Source of the DNA: Aquipseudomonas alcaligenes
Lineage (GTDB): Bacteria; Pseudomonadota; Gammaproteobacteria; Pseudomonadales; Pseudomonadaceae
Assembly (NCBI RefSeq): GCF_900156545.1
Contig: NZ_FTNW01000001.1
Location: 1 to 64,000, forward strand
Direction of reading: 5' to 3'
Length of the DNA: 64,000 nt
The notes below the pieces were generated by a model. It saw only the letters and a program-made list of their open reading frames with translations. It did no database searches and was not told the origin of the DNA. Shown here piece after piece: positions 45,699-54,778 of the stretch. Both the position numbers and the translations under genes were made by a program. Position 1 is the first letter of the stretch, and each line of letters begins with the position of its first letter.

Positions 45699-46448
45699 TC
45701 AGGCGCCCGCGCGCAGCTGGCGTGGGGTGAGGCCGAACTCGCGGGCCAGTGCGGCGGTGAAGGCGCTCTGCGAGGCATAGCCGACCCGCACGGCCACCTC
45801 GCCAACCGGCAGATGGCTGGACAGCAGCAGCTCGCGGCCCCGCTGCAGGCGCCGCTGGCGGACATGCTCCATCGGCGTGTGGCCGGTCTCGGCCAGGAAG
45901 CGGGCATGAAAACGCGCGCTTGAGAGCCCGCACAGGCGTGCCAGGTCAGCCACCTGCAGCGGGTGCGCACAATGCCGGTCGATATGTGCATCGATGGCCG
46001 CCAGCGGCAGCCCCGGCGCCGCCAGCGGCTGCGCGCCGGCATTGCCAAGGCTGGCCAGGAGCAGGGCGGCACCTTGCTGGGCGATCACTTCGTCGTTGAT
46101 CGGGCTGGCCGCCAGCCAGTTGACCAGCTGGCTCTGGGCTGGGGTCAGCTGCACCCGGCCCGGGCGATCGAGCAGGCGCCGGCTGCTGTCGGCATGGTGG
46201 CCGAGGCGCTGCTGCAGCCAGCCGTCGAACGGCACGTCGAGCACCAGGCAGCGGCTACCCAGGGGGCTGGCGCAGGCATGGTGGGTGGCGGGCGGGACCA
46301 CCGCGAAGCTCATGCTGGACACCTGGCAACCGTGCCCGGCCACCTCGAAATCGAGCCGCCCGGACAGGCCGAACACCAGCTGGGCGTGGTCGTGGCTGTG
46401 GGCGATCTGTTCGTGGTGGTAGTGGCGCAGGGAGAGCAGCTGGGACAT
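45699..46448 (-). CDS. AraC family regulator with cupin-like sensor
   Basis: A 249-residue regulator. Residues 1-~85 form a cupin-like ligand domain (HYHHEQIAHSHDHAQLVFGLSG is His-rich and could bind metal; VVPPATHHAC). The C-terminal AraC domain (~150-247) has ADLARLCGLSSARFHARF and AVRVGYASQSAFTAALAREFG. It stands upstream of csaA-like and eamA on the same strand and may control the exporter. It is divergent from plcP. Confidence 0.88.
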   Translation of the reverse strand: MSQLLSLRHYHHEQIAHSHDHAQLVFGLSGRLDFEVAGHGCQVSSMSFAVVPPATHHACASPLGSRCLVLDVPFDGWLQQRLGHHADSSRRLLDRPGRVQLTPAQSQLVNWLAASPINDEVIAQQGAALLLASLGNAGAQPLAAPGLPLAAIDAHIDRHCAHPLQVADLARLCGLSSARFHARFLAETGHTPMEHVRQRRLQRGRELLLSSHLPVGEVAVRVGYASQSAFTAALAREFGLTPRQLRAGA

Positions 46449-46500
46449 GGCGAACTCCTGATCGAGCGGTCAGTGTACATGGCGCGACAGCCCGATTGGG

Positions 46501-46539
46501 CGTCATGCAATCGTCACGGAGCCGTCATGGACGCTTCAT
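46501..46539 (+). promoter_or_regulatory. Pho box (four direct repeats) upstream of plcP-agt
   Basis: CGTCAT, CGTCAC, CGTCAT and CTTCAT start at 46501, 46512, 46523 and 46534, exactly 11 bases apart, the spacing at which PhoB dimers bind TGTCAT half-sites. The array ends 42 bases before the plcP start. Confidence 0.75.
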
Positions 46540-46581
46540 TGCACCGGCGCACGCTTGGCCAAACCCAGCCGGAGGCCGCCC

Positions 46582-47391
46582 ATGAGCATCGCCGAGCGCA
46601 GCAAGCCCAGCCGCAAGCAGCACGTCCGCACCCTGTGGATTTCCGATGTCCACCTGGGAACCCGCGATTGCCAGGCCGAGCGCCTGGCCGCCTTCCTCAA
46701 ACGCTATCAGGCCGACCGCGTGTACCTGGTCGGCGACATCATCGACGGCTGGAAGCTGCGTGGCGGCATCTACTGGCCGCAGGCCCACACCAACGTGATC
46801 CGCCGCCTGCTGACAATGAGCAAGCGCGGTACCGAGGTGATCTACGTCACCGGCAACCACGACGAGTTCCTGCGCCGCTACTCGACGCTGATCCTCGGCA
46901 ATATCCAGCTGGTCGACGAGGCGGTGCACACCACCGCCGATGGTCGCCAGTTGCTGGTGATCCACGGCGACCAGTTCGACGTGATCACCCGTTACCACCG
47001 CTGGCTGGCCTTCCTCGGCGACTCCGCCTACGAGTTCACCCTGACCCTCAACCGCTGGCTCAACCACTGGCGCGAGCGCTGGGGCTACGGCTACTGGTCG
47101 CTGTCGGCCTACCTCAAGCACAAGGTCAAGACTGCGGTGAACTTCATCAGCGACTTCGAGGAGGCCATCGCCCACGAATGCGTGCGGCGCGACCTGGATG
47201 GCGTAGTCTGCGGTCACATTCATCACGCCGAGATTCGCCCGGTGGGCGGCGTGGAGTACATGAACTGTGGCGACTGGGTGGAGTCCTGCTCGGCGCTGAT
47301 CGAACACCTGGACGGCAGCATCCAGCTCTACCGGCTGGCCGAGGACCAGACGCAGGCGACCGAAGTGGCGGTGATCGGGCAGGCCGCATGA
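46582..47391 (+). CDS. plcP: Phospholipase C-type metallophosphoesterase PlcP
   Basis: A 269-residue calcineurin-like phosphoesterase that, in the PlcP-Agt pathway, removes the head group of phospholipids to give diacylglycerol during phosphate limitation. All metal motifs are visible: D-x-H in SDVHLG (~22), GD in LVGDIIDG (~50), GNHDE (~92), H in VIHGDQFD (~131) and GHIH in VVCGHIHHAE (~212). It resembles the LpxH family, from which PlcP must be told apart; the ATGA overlap with a glycosyltransferase, the Pho box upstream and cyaB next door match the plcP-agt-cyaB order I recall from P. aeruginosa. Confidence 0.85.
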   Translation: MSIAERSKPSRKQHVRTLWISDVHLGTRDCQAERLAAFLKRYQADRVYLVGDIIDGWKLRGGIYWPQAHTNVIRRLLTMSKRGTEVIYVTGNHDEFLRRYSTLILGNIQLVDEAVHTTADGRQLLVIHGDQFDVITRYHRWLAFLGDSAYEFTLTLNRWLNHWRERWGYGYWSLSAYLKHKVKTAVNFISDFEEAIAHECVRRDLDGVVCGHIHHAEIRPVGGVEYMNCGDWVESCSALIEHLDGSIQLYRLAEDQTQATEVAVIGQAA

Positions 47392-48419
47392 GGATTCTCA
47401 TCGTCAGCGATGCCTGGGCGCCGCAGGTCAACGGCGTGGTTACCAGCCTGCAGGCACTGGTGAGCGAACTGCGGGCCATGGGGCACCTGGTCAAGCTGCT
47501 GTCGCCGCAGGACTTCAGGTATCTGCCATGTCCGAGCTACCCGGAAATTCCGCTGGCGTGGGACCTGTGGCGCGTCGGGCCGGCCATTCGCGACTTCCGC
47601 CCGGACTGCGTGCACCTGGCCACCGAGGGCCCGCTGGGCTGGGCTGCGCGGCGCTGGCTGACTCGTCGCGGCCTGGCCTTTTCCAGCGCGATCCACACGC
47701 GTTTCCCCGAATATGTGCATACCCGCTGGCCGCGCATTCCGCTGCGCTGGGGCTATGCCTACCTGCGTCGCTTCCACCGGCCGAGCCAGGCGGTGCTGGT
47801 GAGCACCGAGCGTTTGCGCGAGGAGTTCGCCGGTCATGGCCTGCGCCACCTGCGCCTGTGGCACAAAGGGGTGGATACTGGATTGTTCCGCGCGCGTCCG
47901 CGCGAGGCCGGCGAGCCGGTATTTCTCTATGTGGGCCGGCTGGCGGCGGAGAAGAATCTGCGGGCCTTTCTCGAGCTGGAGCTGCCCGGACGCAAATGCC
48001 TGGTCGGTGACGGTCCGCAGCGCGCCGAGCTGCAGCGCGACTACCCGCAGGCGCAGTTTCTCGGTTACCTGAGTGGCGAAGCCCTGGCGGCGCAGTTCGC
48101 CGCTGCCAGTGTGCTGGTGTTCCCCTCGCGCACCGACACCCTGGGCCTGGTGATGCTCGAGGCCCTGGCCTGCGGCACGCCGGTGGCGGCCTTCCCGGTC
48201 GCCGGGCCGCTGGATGTGTTGCAGGCGGGCGTGACCGGGGTGATGGACGAGGACCTGGCACAGGCGTGCCGGGCGGCGCTGCAGCTGGATCGCGCGATCT
48301 GTGCCGAGCTGGCCGCGCGGCAGTCCTGGCGCGCCTCGGCCCTGGCGTTCCTGGCCAGCCAGGCGCTGCTCGATGGCGAGCCATTGGCGCAGGAAGACTG
48401 GCTGCCGGCGCAGGCCTGA
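47388..48419 (+). CDS. agt: Glycosyltransferase family 4, Agt-like glycolipid synthase
   Basis: A 343-residue GT-B enzyme with an N-terminal VSDAWAPQVNGVVTSLQAL region and a C-terminal GT4 Rossmann domain (VGRLAAEKNL ~183, VFPSRTDTLGLVMLEALACG ~245 with the E-x7-E motif). With PlcP it would add a sugar (glucose or glucuronate) to diacylglycerol, making non-phosphorus membrane lipids. It begins inside the plcP stop (ATGA), so the two are translationally coupled. The sugar donor cannot be read from sequence. Confidence 0.85.
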   Translation: MRILIVSDAWAPQVNGVVTSLQALVSELRAMGHLVKLLSPQDFRYLPCPSYPEIPLAWDLWRVGPAIRDFRPDCVHLATEGPLGWAARRWLTRRGLAFSSAIHTRFPEYVHTRWPRIPLRWGYAYLRRFHRPSQAVLVSTERLREEFAGHGLRHLRLWHKGVDTGLFRARPREAGEPVFLYVGRLAAEKNLRAFLELELPGRKCLVGDGPQRAELQRDYPQAQFLGYLSGEALAAQFAAASVLVFPSRTDTLGLVMLEALACGTPVAAFPVAGPLDVLQAGVTGVMDEDLAQACRAALQLDRAICAELAARQSWRASALAFLASQALLDGEPLAQEDWLPAQA

Positions 48420-48436
48420 GCCTGACAGCGCATATG

Positions 48437-48460
48437 AAAAAGCCGCCCGGAGGCGGCTTT
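48437..48460 (-). terminator. Terminator between agt and cyaB
   Basis: On the minus strand AAAGCCGCC-tccg-GGCGGC is followed by TTTTT, a good terminator for cyaB. In the plus direction only three T follow, so it is a weaker stop for agt. Confidence 0.8.
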
Positions 48461-48464
48461 GGCG

Positions 48465-49847
48465 TTACAGGATGACTTTGTCGCGTAGCTTCTCGGCAGC
48501 CTGGCTGAGCGCCTGGATGACTTTCTCCTTGTCGTAGTTCTGGATGCCGTTGGTATCCAGGTACATGGAGAAGCCAGGCAGCTCGTGTTCGACATAGCTG
48601 GAGCGCGCGCCGAGGTCGCGGCGGTGGTCGACCACCTGGTAGATCTGCACCGGCCGGCTGAAGCCCTTGACCGTGATCTGGCCCTTGTCGCGGCACATGA
48701 TCAGGTCCTTGATCAGCGAGTAGGTCTCGTGGGAAATCAGGATCTCACCGGCTTCCGAGGAGCTTTCCAGGCGGCTGGCCAGGTTCACCTCGCGGCCGAT
48801 GATGGTGTAGTCCATGCGCGTGTCGGCGCCGAAGTTACCCACCGTGCAGTAGCCGGTGTTCAGGCCCATGCGGATTTCCATCGGCTTGGTGATGCCCTGG
48901 GCGCGCCACTGCTGGCGCAGCACCTTCATGTGCTTGCGCATGGCGATGGCCATCGATACGGCGTTGTGCGCGTCCTTCTTGGCGCCCTGGCTGGTCGGGT
49001 CGCCGAAGAACACCAGCACGCTGTCGCCGACGAACTTGTCGATGGTGCCGCCGTACTTGAGGGCGATCTTCGACATTTCGTTGAGGTAGGTGTTGAGCAG
49101 GTCGGTAAGCTGTTCGGCTTCCAGTTCCTCGGACAGCTCGGTGAAGCCCTTGATGTCGGAGAAGAACACGGTGAGCTTTTTGCGCTGGGTTTCCAGGCGC
49201 ACGTGCTTCTTGCCGCTGAAGATCATTTCCCAGACCTGCGGCGAGAGGTACTTGGCAAGGTTACGCGCCAGCCGCGCGGCCTTCTCCTGCTCGCGCTTGA
49301 TCTCGCTGCGCGCCAGGGTCAGGCGCATGCCCTGCTCGTGGACGAAGTAGGCGGCGATGCAGATGTACAGGGTGGTCAGCAGAATGCTGGTGAGGGCCAC
49401 CAGACTGGGCGTGGCGACGCGCAGTTCCGGCTGGATCAGGGCAAAGCTCAAGGCCATGCTGCCGGTCGCGACCAGCAGTGCCAGGCCCATCCGGCGAAGG
49501 CCACCGGCAATCAGCGAGCTGAAGGCCAGGGTCAGCAGGAACATCAGCGTGGGGACTACCGAGAAGCCCATCAGCACGGCGGCAGCGCCGGCATGCAGGG
49601 CGTCGATGAACGTCAGCACCAGAGTGGTTTGCTGCGGGTAGTCGCGTTTGAAACGGTTACCCAGGTGATAGGCCAGGTGCGGATAGAGCAGCGCATAGGG
49701 CACCAGCCACAGGATGTCGTAACCGAAATGGTTGACATAGGTTCCGGCGGCCACGGCTGCGGCCGGGGCGATGTAAGCCAGGACCCGCGAGTAGTATTCA
49801 CGGAGCAAGGGGGCAGGCTGCGCCCGGGGCACGGCATTTTTGTTCAA
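48465..49847 (-). CDS. cyaB: Membrane adenylate cyclase CyaB (MASE2-class III cyclase)
   Basis: A 460-residue class III adenylate cyclase. The N-terminal ~170 residues hold six membrane helices (MASE2-like sensor), then a short coiled coil (~178-200) and a catalytic domain (~215-400). Metal-binding aspartates are in FFSDIKGF (~236) and KFVGDSVLVFFGD (~280); transition-state residues are in MDYTIIGREVNLASRLES (~358-375). In P. aeruginosa CyaB supplies cAMP for Vfr and virulence-gene control. The gene is convergent with agt, as recalled there. Confidence 0.93.
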   Translation of the reverse strand: MNKNAVPRAQPAPLLREYYSRVLAYIAPAAAVAAGTYVNHFGYDILWLVPYALLYPHLAYHLGNRFKRDYPQQTTLVLTFIDALHAGAAAVLMGFSVVPTLMFLLTLAFSSLIAGGLRRMGLALLVATGSMALSFALIQPELRVATPSLVALTSILLTTLYICIAAYFVHEQGMRLTLARSEIKREQEKAARLARNLAKYLSPQVWEMIFSGKKHVRLETQRKKLTVFFSDIKGFTELSEELEAEQLTDLLNTYLNEMSKIALKYGGTIDKFVGDSVLVFFGDPTSQGAKKDAHNAVSMAIAMRKHMKVLRQQWRAQGITKPMEIRMGLNTGYCTVGNFGADTRMDYTIIGREVNLASRLESSSEAGEILISHETYSLIKDLIMCRDKGQITVKGFSRPVQIYQVVDHRRDLGARSSYVEHELPGFSMYLDTNGIQNYDKEKVIQALSQAAEKLRDKVIL

Positions 49848-50006
49848 TTGCGACTATCCCTGCTGAAATTCTGACGCCTCTTTCGGGCGCTTGGCGGCTC
49901 TGCAAGAGGCGAGCCAGGCGGGGATCATAACGGTGCGCCGATCACAGGACCAGCGTCGGGTGCCGAATGGCGCGGGCCGGACGACGGACGCCATCCGGCG
50001 CGTCAC

Positions 50007-50324
50007 TCAGAAGCGGATGCGCCCGGTGAAGGCATCCTTGAGCATCACCCAGTCACCCATGAAGCTGTACAGGGGATATTTGAAGGTCGCGGGTTTGTTC
50101 TTCTCGAACACGAAGTGGCCGACCCAGGCGAAGCCGTAACCGGCAAAGGGCAGGGCCAGCAGCCACAGCCATTGCTGGGTGAACAGCGCGTAGCCGAGGA
50201 TGCTGAGTACCAGCAGGCTGCCGACATAGTGCAGGCGGCGGCACACGTCGTTGCTGTGCTCTTGCAGGTAGTAGGGGTAGAACTCGGCAAAGCTGGTGAA
50301 GCGTGCGGTGGTTTCAGCGCTCAT
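50007..50324 (-). CDS. Mpo1-like / DUF962 membrane protein
   Basis: A 105-residue protein with two hydrophobic segments (~36-52, 55-72) and the conserved DUF962 histidines in EHSNDVCRRLHYVGSLL (~22-38) and GHFVFEKNKPATF (~75). Yeast Mpo1 is an iron-dependent 2-hydroxy-fatty-acid dioxygenase. The conserved His residues could bind metal, but the bacterial role is unproven. ATG at 50324 gives the standard N-terminus. It is divergent from the AraC gene at 50449, sharing a 124-bp promoter region. Confidence 0.86.
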   Translation of the reverse strand: MSAETTARFTSFAEFYPYYLQEHSNDVCRRLHYVGSLLVLSILGYALFTQQWLWLLALPFAGYGFAWVGHFVFEKNKPATFKYPLYSFMGDWVMLKDAFTGRIRF

Positions 50325-50448
50325 GGCGTACCTCCTGTCATTGTTGACCGGCAGTCTAGGCGAGCTGTCTTCTGTGGCCAGTGACATACAGTGCCAGTTT
50401 AGTATCCTCTCGGCGCCAGACCGTGCATTAGCCACTACAAGAAGAATC

Positions 50449-51450
50449 ATGAGCGAACGTACCACTTCCTCCAGCTGGGCTTCCGGCATCGTCCAGGCAT
50501 TGGAGTTGGGCGGCGTCGACTGCCGCCAGCTGTTCGCCCGCCTGGGCCTGGATTACGCCGCCCTGGGCGACCCGGACGCGCGCTTCCCGCAGGATGGCAT
50601 GACCCGCCTCTGGCACCTGGCGGTGGAAACCTCCGGCAACCCGGCGATCGGCCTGAACATGGCCAGCGTGGTGCGCCCCTCGTCCTTCCATGTGGTGGGC
50701 TACGCGCTGATGTCCAGCCGCAACCTGCTGGAGGGGTTCAACCGCCTGGTGCGTTACCAGCGGATCATCGCCGAAGGCTCTGACCTCAGCCTGCGCGCGC
50801 TGCCGGAGGGCTTCGAGCTGATCCAGGCGATCCACGGTGATCGCCTGCCGCCGGCCCGGCAAAGCTCCGAAGCGTCGCTGGCCTACTCGCTGGCCTTCTG
50901 CCGCTGGCTCACCGGCAAGCCGATCACGCCTCTGCGGGTCAGCTTCCAGGGGCCGCCACCAGCGAATGTCGAACTGTACCGACAGGTGTTCCAGGCGCCG
51001 CTGCAATTCAATGCCGAGCACTATTCACTGCTCTACGCCCGCGCCGACCTGGAGGCGCCGCTGCCCAGTGCCAACGAGGCACTGGCGCAGTTGCACGACC
51101 GCTTTGCCGGTGAGTACCTGGCGCGCTTCTCGGAAAGCCGGGTGACCCATCAGGTGCGTCAGGTGCTGTGCCGCCTGCTGCCTCAGGGCGAGCCCAAGCG
51201 CGAGGCGGTAGCCCAGGCGCTGCTGTTGTCCGAGCGCACCCTGCAGCGGCGCCTGCAGGAGGAGGGCACCAGCTACCAGCAACTGCTCGACGACACCCGC
51301 CGCGAACTGGCCGAGCAGTATCTGGCGCAGCCCAACCTGCCGCTGCTGGAGATCGCCTACCTGCTTGGCTTCGCCGATCCAAGCAACTTCTTCCGCGCTT
51401 TTCGCCGCTGGTTCGATGCGACGCCGGGCGAGTACCGCGCGCGGCTGTGA
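50449..51450 (+). CDS. AraC family regulator, OruR-like arrangement
   Basis: A 333-residue regulator. The Arabinose_bd-type sensor covers ~residues 15-215, and the AraC DNA-binding domain the last 95 residues (AVAQALLLSERTLQRRLQEEG, one residue longer than allowed here so shown as VAQALLLSERTLQRRL, and AYLLGFADPSNFFRAFRRW). ATG at 50449 follows GAAGAA. The length and layout match the group of pseudomonad regulators of amino-acid or lipid catabolism. The divergent DUF962 gene is the nearest candidate target. Effector unknown. Confidence 0.87.
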   Translation: MSERTTSSSWASGIVQALELGGVDCRQLFARLGLDYAALGDPDARFPQDGMTRLWHLAVETSGNPAIGLNMASVVRPSSFHVVGYALMSSRNLLEGFNRLVRYQRIIAEGSDLSLRALPEGFELIQAIHGDRLPPARQSSEASLAYSLAFCRWLTGKPITPLRVSFQGPPPANVELYRQVFQAPLQFNAEHYSLLYARADLEAPLPSANEALAQLHDRFAGEYLARFSESRVTHQVRQVLCRLLPQGEPKREAVAQALLLSERTLQRRLQEEGTSYQQLLDDTRRELAEQYLAQPNLPLLEIAYLLGFADPSNFFRAFRRWFDATPGEYRARL

Positions 51451-51717
51451 GTGTCGCCATAGCCCGGATGCCATCCGGGACAGCGGCCTTCCCGGATTGC
51501 ATTCGGGCTACATGGCTGCGTGGTCATACGAGTTATCGATCTGACGAAAAACTTGCTTCAACCGTCGCGAACTTCGGCCGGCTCGGCGTTGCGCTGCGCG
51601 GTAAAGCGTGGCTAGGCGCCCCGCAGCGAGAGGCGAGACATAGCGCCTGCTAGGCGAGCCTTGAACGAGGACGCAACGACGCCAGCGGGGCGCGTAGTAG
51701 CTTTGCTGCGTGGCGCA
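51451..51717. repeat. Intergenic repeat region between AraC and trkH genes
   Basis: This 267-bp stretch holds REP-like inverted units: TAGCCCGGATGCCATCCGGG near 51461 and its complement-like CCCGGATTGCATTCGGGCTA near 51491. A further palindrome has arms GCGCCCCGC (51616-51624) and GCGGGGCGC (51685-51693) about 60 bases apart. No ORF is credible. It probably belongs to a dispersed Pseudomonas repeat family. Confidence 0.6.
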
Positions 51718-53172
51718 TCAGTGGCGCCAGAAGGCGGGGAACAGCAGGACCAGTACTGTGAGGATCTCCAGGCGCCCCAGCAGCATGCCGATGGTCAGCA
51801 GCCACTTGGCCAGGTCCGGCAGGCTGGCGTAGTTGCCCGCCGGGCCGACTACCTCGCCCATGCCTGGGCCTACGCCGGAAACCATGGCCGCCGCGCCGGT
51901 CAGGGCGGTGATCCAGTCGACCCCGCACATGGCCACCGCCAGCGCCAGGCTGGCGATGGTGATGGTGTAGAAGAAGGCGAAGGCGAGGATCGAGCGGACG
52001 ATATCCTCGTCCAGGCGGTGGCGGTTGTACTGTTGCTTGATCACCGCGCGCGGATGCACCAGTTGTTTCAGGTTGGCTTTGAGCAGTATGTAGGCGACCT
52101 GGAAACGGAAGATCTTCAGGCCTCCTGCCGTGGAGCCGGAACAGCCACCGACGAAGCCCAGGTAGAAGAAGATCATGCTGGCGAAGGGGCCCCACAGGTG
52201 GTAGTCGCCGACGGCGAAGCCGGTGGTGGTCATCACCGAGGTGATGTTCACCGCCACCAGGCGCAGCGTATCCAGCCAGTGCAGTTCGCTGGTGCTCCAC
52301 TTCCAGCAGGCCAGCATCAGCCAGCTGGCCAGCAGCAGCATGAAGAAGCCACGCACCTGCTGGTCGCGCAGCAGGGCCCTGTAGTTGCCGCGCAGGGTGG
52401 CGACGTAGAGCACGAAGGGCAGGCTGCCGAGGATCATCACCAGCACCGCGACCCAGTGCACCGCCGGCTGGTCCCAGTGACCGAGGGAAGCGTCGGAGGT
52501 AGAGAAGCCGCCGGTGGCGATGGCCGACATGGCATGGTTGATGGCGTCGAATAGGTTCATCCCGGCCAGCCAGAAGGCCAGCACGGCCAGGGCGCTGAGG
52601 CCGACATAGGCCAGCACCATGTATTTGGCGACCATGTGCGAGCGGGGCATGACCTTGTCCGAGCGGTCCGAGGACTCGGTCTGGAACAGGCGCATGCCGC
52701 CGATGCGCAGCATCGGCAGGATCGCCACGGCCATGGCGATAAAGCCGATACCGCCCAGCCAGTGCAGCAGCGAGCGCCAGATCAGGGTGCCCGGCGACAT
52801 GCTGTCCAGGCCGCTGAATACGGTGGCGCCAGTGGCGGTGATGCCGGACATGCTCTCGAAGTAGGCGTCGGTGACGCTGGCGCGCTCGGCGAAGAGGAAC
52901 GGCAGGGCGGCGAAGATCGACACCATGATCCAGCTCGACACCGTCAGCATGTACATGTCGCGCGGGCGCAACTGGGTCTGCTGCGGGCGCCCCTGGGCGA
53001 CCATGGCCACGCCGGCCATCGCCGTGATCAGGCTGGACCAGAGGAAGGCGTTGATGCCCTTGGGCTGCTCGAAGGCCAGCAGGGTGGCCACCGGCACCAG
53101 CATGCTCAGCGCCAGGGTGATCAGGAAGATGCCGTTGATAAAGGCGAGGATGCGCAGGCTGGACAGGGACAT
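51718..53172 (-). CDS. trkH: Trk-type potassium uptake protein TrkH, paralogue 1
   Basis: A 484-residue inner-membrane potassium transporter. Four selectivity-filter loops with conserved glycines are visible: SGITATGATV (~112), ATGGFSTSD (~222), SVMTTTGFAVGD (~312) and SGVGPGMG (~432), with ten membrane helices in the MPM repeat pattern. It works with the regulator TrkA, which is not in the window. Its start is 5 bases downstream of a second trkH with the same length, so this is the distal copy of a tandem pair. Confidence 0.93.
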   Translation of the reverse strand: MSLSSLRILAFINGIFLITLALSMLVPVATLLAFEQPKGINAFLWSSLITAMAGVAMVAQGRPQQTQLRPRDMYMLTVSSWIMVSIFAALPFLFAERASVTDAYFESMSGITATGATVFSGLDSMSPGTLIWRSLLHWLGGIGFIAMAVAILPMLRIGGMRLFQTESSDRSDKVMPRSHMVAKYMVLAYVGLSALAVLAFWLAGMNLFDAINHAMSAIATGGFSTSDASLGHWDQPAVHWVAVLVMILGSLPFVLYVATLRGNYRALLRDQQVRGFFMLLLASWLMLACWKWSTSELHWLDTLRLVAVNITSVMTTTGFAVGDYHLWGPFASMIFFYLGFVGGCSGSTAGGLKIFRFQVAYILLKANLKQLVHPRAVIKQQYNRHRLDEDIVRSILAFAFFYTITIASLALAVAMCGVDWITALTGAAAMVSGVGPGMGEVVGPAGNYASLPDLAKWLLTIGMLLGRLEILTVLVLLFPAFWRH

Positions 53173-53176
53173 CGGC

Positions 53177-54631
53177 TTAGTGCTTCCAGAAGCTGCGGGT
53201 GACCAGCACCAGCACGGTGAGGATTTCCAGGCGACCGAGCAGCATGCCGATGGTCAGCAGCCATTTCGCGGCATCCGGCAGGCTGGCGAAGTTGCCGGCC
53301 GGTCCGATGATCGGCCCCAGGCCCGGGCCAACGTTGCACACCGCGGTGGCGGCGCCGGTCAGCGCGGTGACCCAATCCAGACCGACCAGGGTGAGGGCCA
53401 GGGCCAGCACGCCGATGGTGATGGTGAAGAAGAAGGAGAAGGTGATCAGCGAGCGGACGATATCCTCGTCCAGATTGTGGTTGTTGTATTGCTGCTTGAT
53501 CACCGCGCGCGGGTGCACCAGCTGCATCAGGTTGGCCTTGAGCAGCACGTAGGCGACCTGGAAGCGGAAGATCTTCAGGCCGCCGGACGTGGAGCCGGAG
53601 CAGCCGCCGATGAAGGTCAGGTAGAAGAACAGCAGTACCGCGAAGCTGCCCCAGGTGGTGTAGTCGCCGAGGGCGAAACCGGTGGTGGTGACCACCGAGG
53701 TGACATTGACTGCGACGATGCGCAGGGCATCCAGCCATGCGTGCTCCGAGTGGCTCCACAGCCAGGTACCGAAGATCAGCCAGCTCACTACCAGAAAGCC
53801 GATGAAGCCGCGTACCTGATGGTCCTTGAACAACGCTCGGCGATTACCGCGCAGGAAGGCGACGTACAGCATGAAGGGCAGGCCGCCGAGGATCATCACC
53901 ACCACGGCCACCCAGTGCACGGCCGGCTGCTGCCAGTTGGCCAGCGACGCGTCGGAGGTCGAGAAACCGCCGGTTGAAATCGACGCCATCGAGTGGTTGA
54001 TCGCGTCGAACGGCGTCATGCCGGCCCACCAGAAGGCCAGGAAACCGAGACCGGTGAGGCCGACATAGACCAGCAGGATGTACTTGGCGGCCATGTGCGA
54101 GCGTGGCATGACTTTCTCGCCCCAGTCCGAGGATTCGGTCTGGAACAGGCGCATGCCGCCGACTCGCAGCAGCGGCAGGATGGCCACCGCCATGCCTATG
54201 AAGCCGATGCCGCCCAGCCAGTGCAGCATCGAGCGCCAGATCAGGATGCCCGGCGACATGTGGTCCAGCCCGACCAGCACGGTGGAGCCGGTGGTGGTGA
54301 CGCCGGACATGGTTTCGAAGAAGGCATCGGTGTAGCTGATGTGGGCGATGATCACCATCGGCAGGGCGGCGAAGCAGCACACCACCACCCAGCTGGCGGT
54401 GGTCAGCAGGTACATGTCGCGCGGGCGCAGCTGGACGTGCTTGGGCTTGCCGGGCAGCACCAGGGCCATGCCGGCGCCGAAGGTGATCAGGCTGGACCAG
54501 AGGAAGGCCGTGAGGTCGTCGGTGCGCTCATAGGCCAGCAGAGTCAGCATGGGGATGACCATGCTGGCAGCCAGGGTAATGAGGAAGATGCCGATGATGA
54601 AACCGATGATACGGAGAGTCGGCAGGGCCAT
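53177..54631 (-). CDS. trkH: Trk-type potassium uptake protein TrkH, paralogue 2
   Basis: A 484-residue TrkH closely similar to its neighbour; the two are the same length and align without large gaps. Its filter loops are SGVTTTGSTV, STGGFSTSD, SVVTTTGFALGD and CNVGPGLG, all with intact glycines. It is promoter-proximal in the tandem pair and divergent from ykgJ (147-bp gap). The two proteins differ most in the N-terminal third and in the loop near residue 290, so they may differ in affinity or regulation rather than be redundant. Confidence 0.93.
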   Translation of the reverse strand: MALPTLRIIGFIIGIFLITLAASMVIPMLTLLAYERTDDLTAFLWSSLITFGAGMALVLPGKPKHVQLRPRDMYLLTTASWVVVCCFAALPMVIIAHISYTDAFFETMSGVTTTGSTVLVGLDHMSPGILIWRSMLHWLGGIGFIGMAVAILPLLRVGGMRLFQTESSDWGEKVMPRSHMAAKYILLVYVGLTGLGFLAFWWAGMTPFDAINHSMASISTGGFSTSDASLANWQQPAVHWVAVVVMILGGLPFMLYVAFLRGNRRALFKDHQVRGFIGFLVVSWLIFGTWLWSHSEHAWLDALRIVAVNVTSVVTTTGFALGDYTTWGSFAVLLFFYLTFIGGCSGSTSGGLKIFRFQVAYVLLKANLMQLVHPRAVIKQQYNNHNLDEDIVRSLITFSFFFTITIGVLALALTLVGLDWVTALTGAATAVCNVGPGLGPIIGPAGNFASLPDAAKWLLTIGMLLGRLEILTVLVLVTRSFWKH

Positions 54632-54778
54632 TGGGCGCGCTCTGACGGGAACGAGGGCGCCATTCTACCCGCGCCGGCTGGGCTGTAAATCCGTCGGCGG
54701 GGGCTTCACAGCGTCCTGCCGATTCATAGAATAGCGCCTCGGTTGCCGGCCTTCCCCGGCTCTTTCAGTCGCCCGTCC

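Noticed and set aside
45963..47387. Upstream extension of the agt frame
   Set aside because: The agt ATG at 47388 overlaps the plcP stop and begins a standard GT4 fold. The upstream part is antisense to an AraC gene or out of frame with plcP.
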